A DNA stretch of 64,000 nucleotides, from NCBI RefSeq assembly GCF_900177345.1, contig NZ_FWZT01000011.1, forward strand, positions 124,001-188,000, in the 5' to 3' direction. The position numbers and the translations under genes are program-made. This stretch comes from Pseudobacteriovorax antillogorgiicola (lineage in GTDB: Bacteria > Bdellovibrionota_B > Oligoflexia > Oligoflexales > Oligoflexaceae). This document shows, one piece after another, positions 16,272-25,092 of the stretch. Under the pieces are notes generated by a model. That model saw nothing but the letters and a program-made list of their open reading frames with translations. It ran no database searches and was not told the DNA's origin. Each line of letters opens with the position of its first letter. Within the stretch, counting starts at the first letter, position 1.

Positions 16272-18524
16272 CTAGCTCATACGCTTAAGCAGATCCTGAT
16301 ATTTTTTTTCCTTTTCTTTTCTAAGTGAGAACATAGCTGGAGTCTTCCGAAGAATAAGCCTATATGGCCTTCCAACCCTTTCAGTCTCATGGGTCAACGG
16401 TAAATCGAGCGAATCTATGGTTTGGTGTATATGCCCTCTGTTGTATTTATTCAGCGGCCATACTTTTTTCTGGGTAATTGGGGATCTTAGGAACTTATTC
16501 AACTCTGTGCAAAGTTCACAATCACATGGAAGCATGTCATCAATTTTCCAATTGCTAGGGCCAAGATCATCTTTCAAAAAGGTCTTTATTTCAGCTTCAG
16601 CCAAGCTTTTGATCTGACGGTATTGTTCGAAGTCTTCGAAAAAATCGCAAAGATCGCTCGATGAAAGAAGTTCAAATAGGTAGATTGACTGAAACACATG
16701 GATCTCTTTAACCATCTGATCCAAAAGCCCCACTGCAAATTGCTTCCTTTCAATAAATGTTAGTACTTCTGCTAAAGACTTAAGATTCAGTTGTATCTCT
16801 TTCGTGAATTGGAGACGACTTTCTTTACTATAGAAACGATATCCCGAATTTGAAATATTTGACTCGAACTCACCTATCCACTTGTTAAGTACAAAGTCTG
16901 AGAACTCCGGTGCCTTTATCCACATGCTCTTGATCATTGTTGATAAAACTGAGGGGATAAGACGACTCCTATCATCTATTTTTAGATTCGACAGACTCGT
17001 GGCGATCTTACTGTCACCATACTGAATAATCAGCTCCTCGATACCTTCTACTCCAAGGTTTAGAATTTGTCGCAAACTCAAATGTTTGCACAAAGCTGCA
17101 AAAAATTCATACTTTTTTATCGCCAAGAGAAAATCTAAAAGGATCGGTTCCTCGACATCCTGTAAACCGTAATCACTTCCTAGGTATGCTAATACCGAAG
17201 GAAATAGATGAGACGATTTTTCAAAATCATGCTTCAAAAGCCGGCAATATTCAGAGAGTCCGCAATTAAGATCGATAGACATCTTCGCAATTATCGAATG
17301 GTTTTTCTCCCACAGAACGATCGCCGACCTGTTATACCAACGATCAATAGTATTCCCATAGTTACCCATGAACCCTTCATATTCACTCTTTTCGGGCACA
17401 AGAGAGCTATTATCTAAGGTCGAGAAGATAAACTCATCACGAATATATTTTTCTCCATAGTCTAACTTCTTGCCACATTGATCAATCCACCCTGAAAGGC
17501 TTGTCTCGCTGTTGACTAAGTCGTCGATTTCAACACCCTCCTCCGAATCTTCCTCTAAATCATCGACATAGTCATAGTACCGAGGAGATCTGGACTCATA
17601 AGCAGACCAGGTTTCATGGGATTCAGCCAGAGTAAGAAATATTTCTAAATCTAATTCTTTAGCAGCTTGCTTAAACTCTTTAGCAACAGTTCTATCGGCC
17701 CCCTTAAGGTTTTCCCAAGCTAAACTTCTAGGTGTGTATTGATGATTTAGTAGGAAGACAAACCATTTTGGAGTTTTTCTGTAATTCGAAGGAACTGCAT
17801 GTTGTGCAGAAAAATAGCTATCCAATGATTTCGCAAGACCGCCACTTACCCGCTCTGATTTCTGCTCCTTACCATGTTCTAATATAAGATTAAATGTGAG
17901 AGCGAGCCGATAACCATAGCTAAGCTTATTAATCTTGTGTTGGCAGTCAGCATAAAAAGCCACATACTGGAGGGATGGTTCACGGCCATACTTCGAGTAG
18001 TTACACGACCCAAGGCTTTCAGTATGGCCTTGGTAGTCAATAACAAGTTCACCTCCACGATAAGTCGTCGGCAATATGATCGATAGGGTAGCTATCATCC
18101 CATCTTCTTTTTCTGAATCTTGATGAAAGTCAAAGAAGCAGGATTTTTCATATATCAGCAAATTATGAAGTTCAGCTCTCAAGTCACCATCCGAGGGGAT
18201 AAGAAGATCCTTCTTTATTCTTTCTAAGGAGCTTTCTATCTGCTCTTCAAACTCCCTTCCAAGGCTAATACAAGACTTCTCTATTTCATAAGACTTGCGA
18301 ATATTCTGATCATATAGAGTCTTATCCTTAAAACCGAATTGCGATGGCTGGGCTATTTTTATTAGCTCTCGTATCATTTTTGGCTGAAGAGGAGTCGATA
18401 TTGTACCGAAGCCTTGAACCGTAACCTCAAGGCAATCAGCGCTAGATTCGAAAGATGTACAGAAGTTTCTGGCTGTAAATCTAGTCTTGATCATTTCTTT
18501 TATTGATGATTCTAGAGATGCCAT
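16272..18524 (-). CDS. Large 2OG-Fe(II) oxygenase family protein
   Basis: A 750-residue protein; the ATG at 18524 has a GAGGG ribosome site. Residues 110-215 form a prolyl-4-hydroxylase-like double-stranded beta-helix: the Fe ligands are probably His134 and Asp136 (FFDFHQD) and His196 (QHKINKL), and Arg206 is the likely 2-oxoglutarate-binding residue. GGELVIDYQG is the usual strand between them. The other 530 residues are not recognised. They include a very acidic stretch near 325 (DDLEEDSEEGVEIDD), a helical middle, and a C-terminal region with CDCELC, a possible metal-binding cluster. It is a cytosolic hydroxylase of unknown target, in an operon with the small protein at 18578. It may or may not belong with the YcaO locus; a 470-base gap separates them. 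Confidence 0.8.
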   Translation of the reverse strand: MASLESSIKEMIKTRFTARNFCTSFESSADCLEVTVQGFGTISTPLQPKMIRELIKIAQPSQFGFKDKTLYDQNIRKSYEIEKSCISLGREFEEQIESSLERIKKDLLIPSDGDLRAELHNLLIYEKSCFFDFHQDSEKEDGMIATLSIILPTTYRGGELVIDYQGHTESLGSCNYSKYGREPSLQYVAFYADCQHKINKLSYGYRLALTFNLILEHGKEQKSERVSGGLAKSLDSYFSAQHAVPSNYRKTPKWFVFLLNHQYTPRSLAWENLKGADRTVAKEFKQAAKELDLEIFLTLAESHETWSAYESRSPRYYDYVDDLEEDSEEGVEIDDLVNSETSLSGWIDQCGKKLDYGEKYIRDEFIFSTLDNSSLVPEKSEYEGFMGNYGNTIDRWYNRSAIVLWEKNHSIIAKMSIDLNCGLSEYCRLLKHDFEKSSHLFPSVLAYLGSDYGLQDVEEPILLDFLLAIKKYEFFAALCKHLSLRQILNLGVEGIEELIIQYGDSKIATSLSNLKIDDRSRLIPSVLSTMIKSMWIKAPEFSDFVLNKWIGEFESNISNSGYRFYSKESRLQFTKEIQLNLKSLAEVLTFIERKQFAVGLLDQMVKEIHVFQSIYLFELLSSSDLCDFFEDFEQYRQIKSLAEAEIKTFLKDDLGPSNWKIDDMLPCDCELCTELNKFLRSPITQKKVWPLNKYNRGHIHQTIDSLDLPLTHETERVGRPYRLILRKTPAMFSLRKEKEKKYQDLLKRMS

Positions 18525-18577
18525 AAGCTACCCTCGCTAATGTGATCTTATTGATTTCAATCTACTGCAAAAACCTC

Positions 18578-18871
18578 CTAAACCCATGTAGGCCTTATCA
18601 CCCTAGGATCCGGTAAACTGACCTCTGGATGGCGTTCTAAGATTAGCTGCTCTTTTGTCTCATCCGTTAAATCATCAACAGCAACTTCGAGGGCTTTTTT
18701 GTCCGATGCAAACAGATCCTCATAGACACTACTTGAACCATCTTCGTACACGATTTCACAACTCCAAGCCTTTTCTTTAACTAGGCGATAGATCATGATC
18801 GCATCAACATCTGTATTCAACACTAGCTTACAGTGATGAGAATAAACCAATACTTCGTCATTCGTTGTCAT
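18578..18871 (-). CDS. Conserved-looking small acidic protein of unknown function
   Basis: A 97-residue acidic protein beginning MTTNDEVLVYSHHCKLVL, with a TGAGG ribosome site before the ATG. It has no signal peptide, TM segment or recognised motif. Its composition is that of a compact cytosolic alpha/beta protein. It lies 53 bases upstream of the 2OG-oxygenase gene on the same strand, so it is probably co-transcribed with it. Its function is unknown. Confidence 0.6.
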   Translation of the reverse strand: MTTNDEVLVYSHHCKLVLNTDVDAIMIYRLVKEKAWSCEIVYEDGSSSVYEDLFASDKKALEVAVDDLTDETKEQLILERHPEVSLPDPRVIRPTWV

Positions 18872-19151
18872 AGAAACCTCATTTATTAATCACATACCGT
18901 CCAATCTTCCAACCTCTGACAGATAACCTCAAAGGTCCCTTACCACCTGGGCTCAATTTATCTAGTATTCGAAGTTTTCCATCTGGATGACAATCTAGCA
19001 GATTCCTTACTACAAATGCCAAGGTTTCTCATCAAGACCGGAACTTTCGCTCCAGTCAGCTTGGGATAGTTTTCTTGTTCTTGTGTTGCAAAAGTTAGGG
19101 ACGCAGAAATCTTTTACTTGAAAGCAGCAAAAAGCCCACTTCGAAGAAATG

Positions 19152-19192
19152 AAAAAAGCCTTTGCTAGCGACAACTAACAAAGGCTTTTTTT
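19152..19192. terminator. Bidirectional rho-independent terminator
   Basis: AAAAAAGCCTTTG at 19152-19164 is the reverse complement of CAAAGGCTTTTTT at 19179-19191, with a 14-base loop and T-runs on both strands. It ends the minus-strand tRNA-Ala transcript. Confidence 0.9.
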
Positions 19193-19220
19193 CTATCGTT
19201 TAACCACCCTAGGTGCTTGA

Positions 19221-19296
19221 TGGTGGAGGTAAGCGGAGTCGAACCGCTGACCCTCAGAATGCAAATCTGATGCTCTACCAACTGAGCTATACCCCC
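19221..19296 (-). tRNA. tRNA-Ala (anticodon UGC)
   Basis: A 76-base cloverleaf read on the minus strand: acceptor GGGGGTA/TACCTCC, D-arm GCTC-AGTTGGTA-GAGC, anticodon stem TCAGA/TCTGA with loop TTTGCAT (anticodon TGC), T-arm AGCGG-TTCGACT-CCGCT and an encoded CCA end. The G3:U70 pair, the main alanine identity element, is present. Confidence 0.98.
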
Positions 19297-19311
19297 ATCG
19301 GGTGGACATTC

Positions 19312-19340
19312 TTAATGCCTCAGGCACCATCTCATTGCAA
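19312..19340 (-). promoter_or_regulatory. Possible sigma70 promoter of tRNA-Ala
   Basis: On the minus strand TTGCAA (19340-19335) and CATTAA (19317-19312) are 17 bases apart, ending 15 bases before the tRNA. This is a moderate match to the -35/-10 consensus. Confidence 0.45.
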
Positions 19341-19466
19341 GTTTTTTTTTCAAATTTTTGATTTTTTTCGTGAATTGCCAAATACTGCCTAGAGTATCCC
19401 GCTTAAAAGCATGTCATAATTATCATATAGCTTCGAAGCATTGTTCATCACTACTAGGAGACTTCG

Positions 19467-21056
19467 ATGAGATACCTGAGAACCCACATTTTTTTGTGCA
19501 TCATTGCAATCCTCGGGATTCGTTGCGGGGGCAAGGGCGGCTCTGGAGGCTCGGGCGCTCCTAGCTATGGTCCTATCGAAACTAGCCTACGCATAACCGC
19601 TAGCAACAATAACATTCCCTACCGGCTTCTTCTTGCTGTGGCGCTGAAGGAATCAAACCTATCACCCCAGCCCGCAACAACCCTTTACAATGCAGACAGC
19701 GTTCTCGGTATGTCCGTGGGTGAAACCGCCTTCGGCCTGTCCTTTGAAACTTTGGAATTATCTGTAGTCCCAGAAAATATGACCCTCGAACCGCAAATTG
19801 AAGCCTATGGTCGCTGGCTCCGCAAAGCCTTGGATCAAAAGCAACTTGGTTTGGATGAAACAGTCGCCAACCCGGATGAGCTATACGACTGGGTCTGGCA
19901 AATGGCTCAGCTTCATCGCAATGGTCAGGAAAATCGCAAGAACGTGCAGATCGTCTTTGCTCTGGAAATGATCGACATGCTTAATCGAGGAGCGACGTGG
20001 CAGGATCTCGAAAGCGGCGAGATCATCACGTTGCTGCCTGAACCCAACCCGATTGCTGTTGATCGAGCCTTTTCATCGCAGATTCAAAAGAACCTTCAGC
20101 TTGATACCCAAAAAAGCGAGATTTTTTCTGTCGACTACATGCAGCTCACCTATTCGCAAACCGTCGATCAGCAAAATCTACCTGAAAATATCCGTGTGAT
20201 TCACTGTCCTTTCACACTTTCTGCCTGCCTTGAAATTCAGCATCGTGAGACAGAAAAACCTGAAGCTAGGCTTCAGGCTCACTATGTGATTCCCCCTGAT
20301 CAGTCGATCGTTCCCAACCCACTTAAAATTCAGCAGCATCGCGTGCCAGTCTTGCTAACCGATACCCGAGGTCAAACCGAGTCCATTCAAAATGCAGTTG
20401 TCATCATGCTCGTTGGCGATAGCGGCCGCTACGTAGAGGGAGTTCGGCAGAAAAGCAACCCCCAGTGGGTCAGCAACTACCAACTTCAAACCTTGGGTAA
20501 GATCGTTCCGGGTATCTGTGATTTGATGAAGCAAGACAATCCCAATGTGAACGCTTCTAGTTGCCGCACCCCAGGAATTCCAGGTGGTGTGCAGTTTCAA
20601 AACCAAGGGCCAAGCGAGACCTACCGCTGGGGAGACATACCCGATTACGATAAAAATATTTTCTGGACCTACGTCATCGACCAAGATCAGTTAGGAGGCA
20701 TCGCTGAGTTCAACTTTGTCCAGGCCAACAGGATCTACCAGGCAGGAAGCCCTATCAACTTTAACCTTAAGTTCATTCGTGGTGCCACCAAAGTTTCTTT
20801 GGAGTATATGGAGCGCTGCGAAAACAATAAGGTCGTCTGGACGACTCTACAAACCCACTTCATCCGCGATACTGACGACCTTTCCATCCAAACCATGCTT
20901 TATGCCCGAGGGCCCAATGGCAATGGTCAGCACTTTTTAAGAGCCCTGGTCTATGGGGAAAGTGGCAAGCTACAAGGCTGGAAGGTCGAAGAGCTGTTCT
21001 TGCAGAATTATGACGAGAACAACATTGTTTTCGCAGATCTGGATCAGTGCACCTAG
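19467..21056 (+). CDS. Putative lipoprotein with a transglycosylase-like N-terminal region
   Basis: A 529-residue exported protein; the ATG has AGGAGA 6 bases before it. The signal sequence ends IAILGIRC-GGKGGSGGSG, an imperfect lipobox with a glycine-rich linker. Residues 40-110 (ASNNNIPYRLLLAVALKESN, then GETAFGLS) resemble the start of a lysozyme/SLT-like fold with a candidate catalytic Glu in LKESN, but the rest of that domain is not clear. The remaining 400 residues are unrecognised and probably periplasmic beta-rich. It converges directly on the gene ending at 21057 with no spacer. Localisation is reasonably sure; enzymatic activity is only a suggestion. Confidence 0.65.
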   Translation: MRYLRTHIFLCIIAILGIRCGGKGGSGGSGAPSYGPIETSLRITASNNNIPYRLLLAVALKESNLSPQPATTLYNADSVLGMSVGETAFGLSFETLELSVVPENMTLEPQIEAYGRWLRKALDQKQLGLDETVANPDELYDWVWQMAQLHRNGQENRKNVQIVFALEMIDMLNRGATWQDLESGEIITLLPEPNPIAVDRAFSSQIQKNLQLDTQKSEIFSVDYMQLTYSQTVDQQNLPENIRVIHCPFTLSACLEIQHRETEKPEARLQAHYVIPPDQSIVPNPLKIQQHRVPVLLTDTRGQTESIQNAVVIMLVGDSGRYVEGVRQKSNPQWVSNYQLQTLGKIVPGICDLMKQDNPNVNASSCRTPGIPGGVQFQNQGPSETYRWGDIPDYDKNIFWTYVIDQDQLGGIAEFNFVQANRIYQAGSPINFNLKFIRGATKVSLEYMERCENNKVVWTTLQTHFIRDTDDLSIQTMLYARGPNGNGQHFLRALVYGESGKLQGWKVEELFLQNYDENNIVFADLDQCT

Positions 21057-21398
21057 TTAAGGCCATCTGAGGTAGCGGTTATTCTCAGGGAAGTCGAGAG
21101 GATCCACTCCATTACGTTTCGCAATCTTCTGCTCCAACTTGAGGTCGTAGTAATCAATAAAGGTGCTACGACCATCGTCATTGGTCACCTGCAAAACATT
21201 GGGATGACGCTGGTTGATGTGTTTTACGGTAAATTCATCACCAGTTTCAAAGTCATCATTCTTGCCTCGGGTCAGCGAAACCTTATCTTTCGGTAACATA
21301 TCATGGAGCTTTGGAGGCGGAACCCGGCGGATCGTCTTGCGCTCACCATCTTTGTAATAGGTGACTTTGTAAGGTTTGCGGTTAAACTGGATCGCCAT
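21057..21398 (-). CDS. Small basic protein of unknown function
   Basis: About 113 residues. The ATG at 21398 is preceded by GGGAG 8 bases away, which decides it over an in-frame start 27 bases upstream. The sequence is rich in Lys/Arg (KPYKVTYYKDGERKTIRRVP) and has SH3-like beta-strand character (GDEFTVKHINQ; VLQVTNDDGRSTFIDYYDL). It has no signal peptide and no recognised family. It may bind nucleic acid; this is a guess from charge. Confidence 0.55.
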   Translation of the reverse strand: MAIQFNRKPYKVTYYKDGERKTIRRVPPPKLHDMLPKDKVSLTRGKNDDFETGDEFTVKHINQRHPNVLQVTNDDGRSTFIDYYDLKLEQKIAKRNGVDPLDFPENNRYLRWP

Positions 21399-21439
21399 CA
21401 AGCGTCTCCCACAGGGTTTGCTCAAGCATCGGATAGATT

Positions 21440-21468
21440 AAGGTAAGCCTTTAAAAAAGGATTACCTT
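21440..21468. repeat. Inverted repeat between two small minus-strand genes
   Basis: AAGGTAA (21440-21446) pairs with TTACCTT (21462-21468), with further pairing of CCTTT and AAGG inside. It lies between the genes ending at 21523 and starting at 21398. It could be a terminator-like hairpin for the first or a leader structure for the second. There is no proper U-run after the stem. Confidence 0.45.
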
Positions 21469-21522
21469 TCACAGTTAATTCCAACTGTTGCAAACTTGGG
21501 AAGAAGCTTTAAAATGGGGTTA

Positions 21523-21759
21523 TTAAATGATTTCGCGGCCAGCGATGTAGCCAGTGCTGCGGGTATTGCAACCACAAGTTCGGTTACCAGCTGACTCAAA
21601 AAGAGTGCCACAGGCGATGCAAGTGCGGACCTTTACACGAATGGGCGATAGACCAGCAAGGCGTCTAGCATGATTTTTCAACTCAATGTCTTTGAGTACA
21701 GAAGGAGGAAGTCGTTTAACCTTATTGGATTTAAATTCCTTCTCGATTTCTTGAGACAT
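21523..21759 (-). CDS. Small zinc-ribbon-like protein
   Basis: A 78-residue protein starting at the ATG at 21759 (GGGG about 9 bases upstream). Helical, basic N-terminal half; C-terminal half with CIACGTLFESAGNRTCGC, a CxxC plus CxC arrangement that can bind one zinc ion. Such small proteins are often nucleic-acid or protein adaptors. The family is not recognised. It is divergent from the lipoprotein gene at 21886. Confidence 0.6.
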   Translation of the reverse strand: MSQEIEKEFKSNKVKRLPPSVLKDIELKNHARRLAGLSPIRVKVRTCIACGTLFESAGNRTCGCNTRSTGYIAGREII

Positions 21760-21885
21760 AGGCAAAAGCCCCTATATTGTTTCTTAATTCGAACAAAGGC
21801 GAGAAAACCTCTGCCACGATCTCAAAAAAGTGAGATCTTGTCAACAAAATTTTACAAAAACTTAAAAAACGATTGGTCTCTAGCT

Positions 21886-23676
21886 ATGCTTCGTTTTGGA
21901 CTATCAGCAATTTTCCTATTGATTTCAGGATGTATAACCGAAAATAGCCAGGAGATGCAGGCCCTCCCGCCCCCCCAGTTACAGACTTGGAGTTACATTC
22001 CCGAGGAACCTGACGCCTCATCCTACCACGCTGAGCCGATTACACCACAACTTGCTAAAAAATTCCCTCACTTAGGCCACTATATCGGTCACTGGCTGCT
22101 GGCAAATCCTAGCCTTCACCTGGTAAGTAGCGGTGTTCCACCCTTGAAAAACTCTTTAAAATATCAGGACTTGATCCTTGAGAGTTTCCTTTGGTCTGAT
22201 CAAGGCTGGCAGGTCCAGTCTTCCCTTAGCAAGATCAGATTGCGGCACCATGACCCCAAAAAAAACTGGCAGCTATCGGGCATCCAAGCCTTAACCCGCG
22301 ACAAGCATAAGGCCTTGCGCTACGAGCTTAGTAGCGAAAAGGACATCCTTATCATCATACTTGCAGTTCATGACAAGCTTCATATTGCCAGCCTCAAAAC
22401 CATCACTAATGGAACACTATCTGCGCCGGTTTTCTCGTTTGACAATCAGTTCGCTGAGTCTCATGCAAAGGAAAACCAACTGTCTTTTCGAGATGGCTTT
22501 CAAAGCCTTGATTTAATTATTCCAACAGCAATTAACATCAATAAGAAGCCTCTGAGCACCGAGCTTGCCTTCGTTGATCGTGGGATTCAGGGAACCAACA
22601 CAATACCTTTGGTCTTCAACCGATCGGGCAGGCAGGCCCTACCCTTTATTCACAGTCGCTACAATCAATGCCTTCCGGAAAGTCCAGAACAGGGGTTCTT
22701 GGACTGCCTCTTGATCGTTCCCCCAGACCAAGTAGATCTTAGAATCGAATCCAGTGGTGACCATACGACAATACACCTAGGCAACAGTCCAGAGGCTAGT
22801 ATTACTAGCTTGCCAATCGTGGATCAAACCCGCCTTATTATCCCCAAGACTTCGAGCCAACCTATCTTCGCTGGCATCGACCAAGAAGACCTGAAACCCG
22901 TTAAAGCGGATGGCCTTACGATACGTCTCCAACGAATTCAACCAATTCCTAAAAGCCAAGACCAAGCCACCCAACAGCCTGAGACCCAGGCCGAAATAGC
23001 TAGTGCACACTGGGTCGACCCACAACATGGCTTGGCTTTTCGCATCTTTCAAAGCCAGCCCGTGGATGAATTTGCAAGCCAATGGCAAGCGTTTCAAAGC
23101 CAGAATCGAGGTCCGGCAGCCTTGCTTCTTCCAAGGTTTCTCAGGCAATATCACCCCAAGGCCCGTTTAAGGCTTGAATGCAGTGACGAAGGGCGGAATG
23201 AATTCGAACTTTTGCTACTGACACGGGCCGCAGGTATCGATGAAATCGATCTTAGAACTTGCAAAAGCCCAGTACGGCGCGAGACTTTTATCAGACTATG
23301 GGAACAACTCCACGGTATTTCCAAAGATGCCCATATCAGATTACTACCAGCGCAAGATCTGAAGCTCATTCTATCCCAATCAGAAAGCACTCCCAATTCG
23401 CTGGCAATCGAAAGACAAAGCCCATTTGTGATCGCGAGATTGAACTGGATGAGTCAAGCCACAAACGACACCGAAGAGTTCATCGTACGGGTGATTGACG
23501 AGAGCGCTGAAGTAGTTTATTCCAATACTGTTTCGGGGTCGAAAAGCTCGGCAGAAAACCATGTTACGGCAAAATTTCAACCCCGCCGCCAGAGCACTTG
23601 GCATCGCTTGGAAGTTTTGTCGAGATCTGGCCCATCCTATAAGAGAGTACTGACCACCCCTTTTCTGAAAATTTAG
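21886..23676 (+). CDS. Lipoprotein of unknown function
   Basis: I chose the ATG at 21886, which gives a textbook lipoprotein signal (MLRFGLSAIFLLISGC, Cys16); the open frame extends 216 bases further upstream but that part is not signal-like. The mature protein has about 580 residues, with repeated beta-strand-like segments and many Gln, and no recognised domain or motif. It ends 8 bases before hpt and may be co-transcribed with it. It is probably anchored in the outer membrane facing the periplasm. Confidence 0.65.
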   Translation: MLRFGLSAIFLLISGCITENSQEMQALPPPQLQTWSYIPEEPDASSYHAEPITPQLAKKFPHLGHYIGHWLLANPSLHLVSSGVPPLKNSLKYQDLILESFLWSDQGWQVQSSLSKIRLRHHDPKKNWQLSGIQALTRDKHKALRYELSSEKDILIIILAVHDKLHIASLKTITNGTLSAPVFSFDNQFAESHAKENQLSFRDGFQSLDLIIPTAININKKPLSTELAFVDRGIQGTNTIPLVFNRSGRQALPFIHSRYNQCLPESPEQGFLDCLLIVPPDQVDLRIESSGDHTTIHLGNSPEASITSLPIVDQTRLIIPKTSSQPIFAGIDQEDLKPVKADGLTIRLQRIQPIPKSQDQATQQPETQAEIASAHWVDPQHGLAFRIFQSQPVDEFASQWQAFQSQNRGPAALLLPRFLRQYHPKARLRLECSDEGRNEFELLLLTRAAGIDEIDLRTCKSPVRRETFIRLWEQLHGISKDAHIRLLPAQDLKLILSQSESTPNSLAIERQSPFVIARLNWMSQATNDTEEFIVRVIDESAEVVYSNTVSGSKSSAENHVTAKFQPRRQSTWHRLEVLSRSGPSYKRVLTTPFLKI

Positions 23677-23684
23677 GAGTTAAG

Positions 23685-24206
23685 ATGGAAAATCTCAATA
23701 CCAAGGTTCTGTTTTCGAAAGACCAGCTTCAAGCCCGCATCGAGGAGCTAGGCAAGCAAATCTCTCAGGACTACGGGAATGAGCCCATTGTCGTGATTGG
23801 GGTTTTAAAAGGCTCCTTTATTTTCATGGCCGACTTGATTCGATCCATTAACAGCCCTTTAGAAATAGACTTTATTGGCGTCTCAAGTTACGAAGGCACC
23901 AGCTCCACAGGCCATGTCCGGATCACGAACGATCTCAAAATGGACATTGCTGGTCGAAACATTCTGTTGGTGGAAGATATCATCGACACCGGGCTAACCA
24001 TTGACTACTTGATTAACCTATTCAAGGTAAGCAACCCGAAATCCCTCAAAGTCTGCTCGCTCCTAAGCAAGCCAGAAGCCCACCAAATGACTCATACGAT
24101 CGATTATGTTGGCTTCGAAATAAGCCGCGAGTTTGTGATTGGTTACGGGCTCGACTTAGACGAACGTTATCGCGAGATTCCAGAAATTCTTCAGGTTATC
24201 GAATAG
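23685..24206 (+). CDS. hpt: Hypoxanthine phosphoribosyltransferase
   Basis: A 173-residue enzyme of normal length for the family; the ATG follows TAGGAG. It converts hypoxanthine or guanine plus PRPP to IMP or GMP (purine salvage). The PRPP-binding loop is LVEDIIDTGLT (about 95-105), GVLKGSFIFMADL is the N-terminal flexible-loop region and SSYEGT the hood motif. The C-terminal FEISREFVIGYGLDLDERYR is typical of bacterial Hpt. It overlaps the 3' end of the convergent gene at 24196 by 11 bases. Confidence 0.96.
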   Translation: MENLNTKVLFSKDQLQARIEELGKQISQDYGNEPIVVIGVLKGSFIFMADLIRSINSPLEIDFIGVSSYEGTSSTGHVRITNDLKMDIAGRNILLVEDIIDTGLTIDYLINLFKVSNPKSLKVCSLLSKPEAHQMTHTIDYVGFEISREFVIGYGLDLDERYREIPEILQVIE

Positions 24207-24699
24207 CCATTGCAGTGAGCTGCAAATCCGACCAGTCAATCACCATAGGGTGTCCGCTGAGACACCGAATTTGCCAATAATCGTCATAATATAGCCCATG
24301 GTCCCAGAGTTTCTTGGCAAGGTCTTCAAGCAGCATATCTAGATCCTGTCGAGAGCCAGCAAAAGGCTCTCCACAATAGGGTGAAACGTAGTAGCATAGA
24401 TCGTCTAGCTGCCCCCACTCCAACGGAGGAATCAGGGGGTGATCACATTGCCGGAGGCGCTCCATCGCCTGGAACCATCGCTGAAGCTCTGCCCCGGTTA
24501 CAAACTTTCGATGCGCAAGACTCAGAACGTAATCGAAGTCCTCTGTCCTGAAAAGCCGGCTTGAGAAATGGCGACCTCGGCCTAACTCGCGAAGCTTATG
24601 GGAATCACGAACTGCTTGGCTCACGCGGCTGGGGTCGTAGTAGCGATGAAAGTTCTTCTGAATGGCAGCATGAGCACCTTGCAATTGAAAAAAATCCAT
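24196..24699 (-). CDS. Small protein with kinase-like C-terminal motif
   Basis: A 167-residue cytosolic protein. No clear family, but the order of the C-terminal half (LWDHGLYYDDYWQIRCL followed by GHPMVIDWSDLQL) resembles the catalytic and metal-binding loops of protein-kinase-like folds, where an Asp in the first and DW/DF in the second are essential. The N-lobe ATP site is missing, so it would be a fragment or pseudokinase. It may equally be an unrelated fold. It starts upstream of the structured region at 24771-24957 and is transcribed away from it. Confidence 0.45.
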   Translation of the reverse strand: MDFFQLQGAHAAIQKNFHRYYDPSRVSQAVRDSHKLRELGRGRHFSSRLFRTEDFDYVLSLAHRKFVTGAELQRWFQAMERLRQCDHPLIPPLEWGQLDDLCYYVSPYCGEPFAGSRQDLDMLLEDLAKKLWDHGLYYDDYWQIRCLSGHPMVIDWSDLQLTAMAIR

Positions 24700-24770
24700 G
24701 TCCCAACTTCCTCCGTACTATCATCTAAACCCCTGTTATCCCAAGGATATCACGAACCATGACCCCGGTA

Positions 24771-24811
24771 CTAGAGGGGGTCCAATCACCCATTTGGTCC
24801 TAAGCCCCTAG
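24771..24811. repeat. Stem-loop with nested inverted repeats
   Basis: CTAG-A-GGGG (24771-24779) pairs with CCCCTAG (24805-24811), and inside it CCAA (24782-24785) pairs with TTGG (24794-24797). A T6 run follows about 10 bases later, so it could also end a plus-strand transcript. No plus-strand gene precedes it. Confidence 0.5.
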
Positions 24812-24894
24812 ATTTAAAGTTTTTTATAACAGCTATGAAAATCCTTGGCTTTTTTTCGATCTTCATTTGAATTTGCCAAGTTCCTAGACATTTG

Positions 24895-24957
24895 TTATGG
24901 CTACTAACAGCTCATGTCTTGGGAGTTCCCAAGATGCCCATGCTAAGTAGCCAATAA
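24895..24957. repeat. Long imperfect inverted repeat upstream of a sigma54 promoter
   Basis: The outer arms TTATGGCTACT (24895-24905) and AGTAGCCAATAA (24946-24957) pair with one bulge. The centre contains TCTTGGGA-GT-TCCCAAGA (24917-24934), a perfect 8-base palindrome arm with a 2-base spacer. It sits 45-110 bases upstream of the -24 element at 25003, the usual place for a sigma54-activator enhancer, or it may form a structured RNA. Confidence 0.65.
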
Positions 24958-25002
24958 GACAACTGATCAAAGGCCAAATTACTGGCTACCCCTAGGCATC
25001 TG

Positions 25003-25018
25003 TGGCACAGGACTTGCT
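25003..25018 (+). promoter_or_regulatory. Sigma54 (-24/-12) promoter
   Basis: TGGCAC-AGGAC-TTGCT matches the consensus TGGCAC-N5-TTGCW with exact spacing. Transcription would start near 25029, about 65 bases before the small gene at 25093. It is the only site of this quality that I found in the window's intergenic regions. Confidence 0.75.
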
Positions 25019-25092
25019 TTAATTTTCATGTGGGATAATTCCCTGCTGAAACTAGAGCTGTTTACGCAACCTGAAAAGTCTTGGAGGTCGTT

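Noticed and set aside
19312-19345. GGCACC...TTGCA as a sigma54 promoter on the plus strand
   Set aside because: The distance between GG and GC is 12 rather than 10 bases, and on the other strand the same region fits a sigma70 promoter for the tRNA.
21670-21885. Upstream extension of the lipoprotein frame at 21886
   Set aside because: It overlaps the divergent zinc-ribbon gene and is not signal-like; the ATG at 21886 gives a perfect lipoprotein signal.
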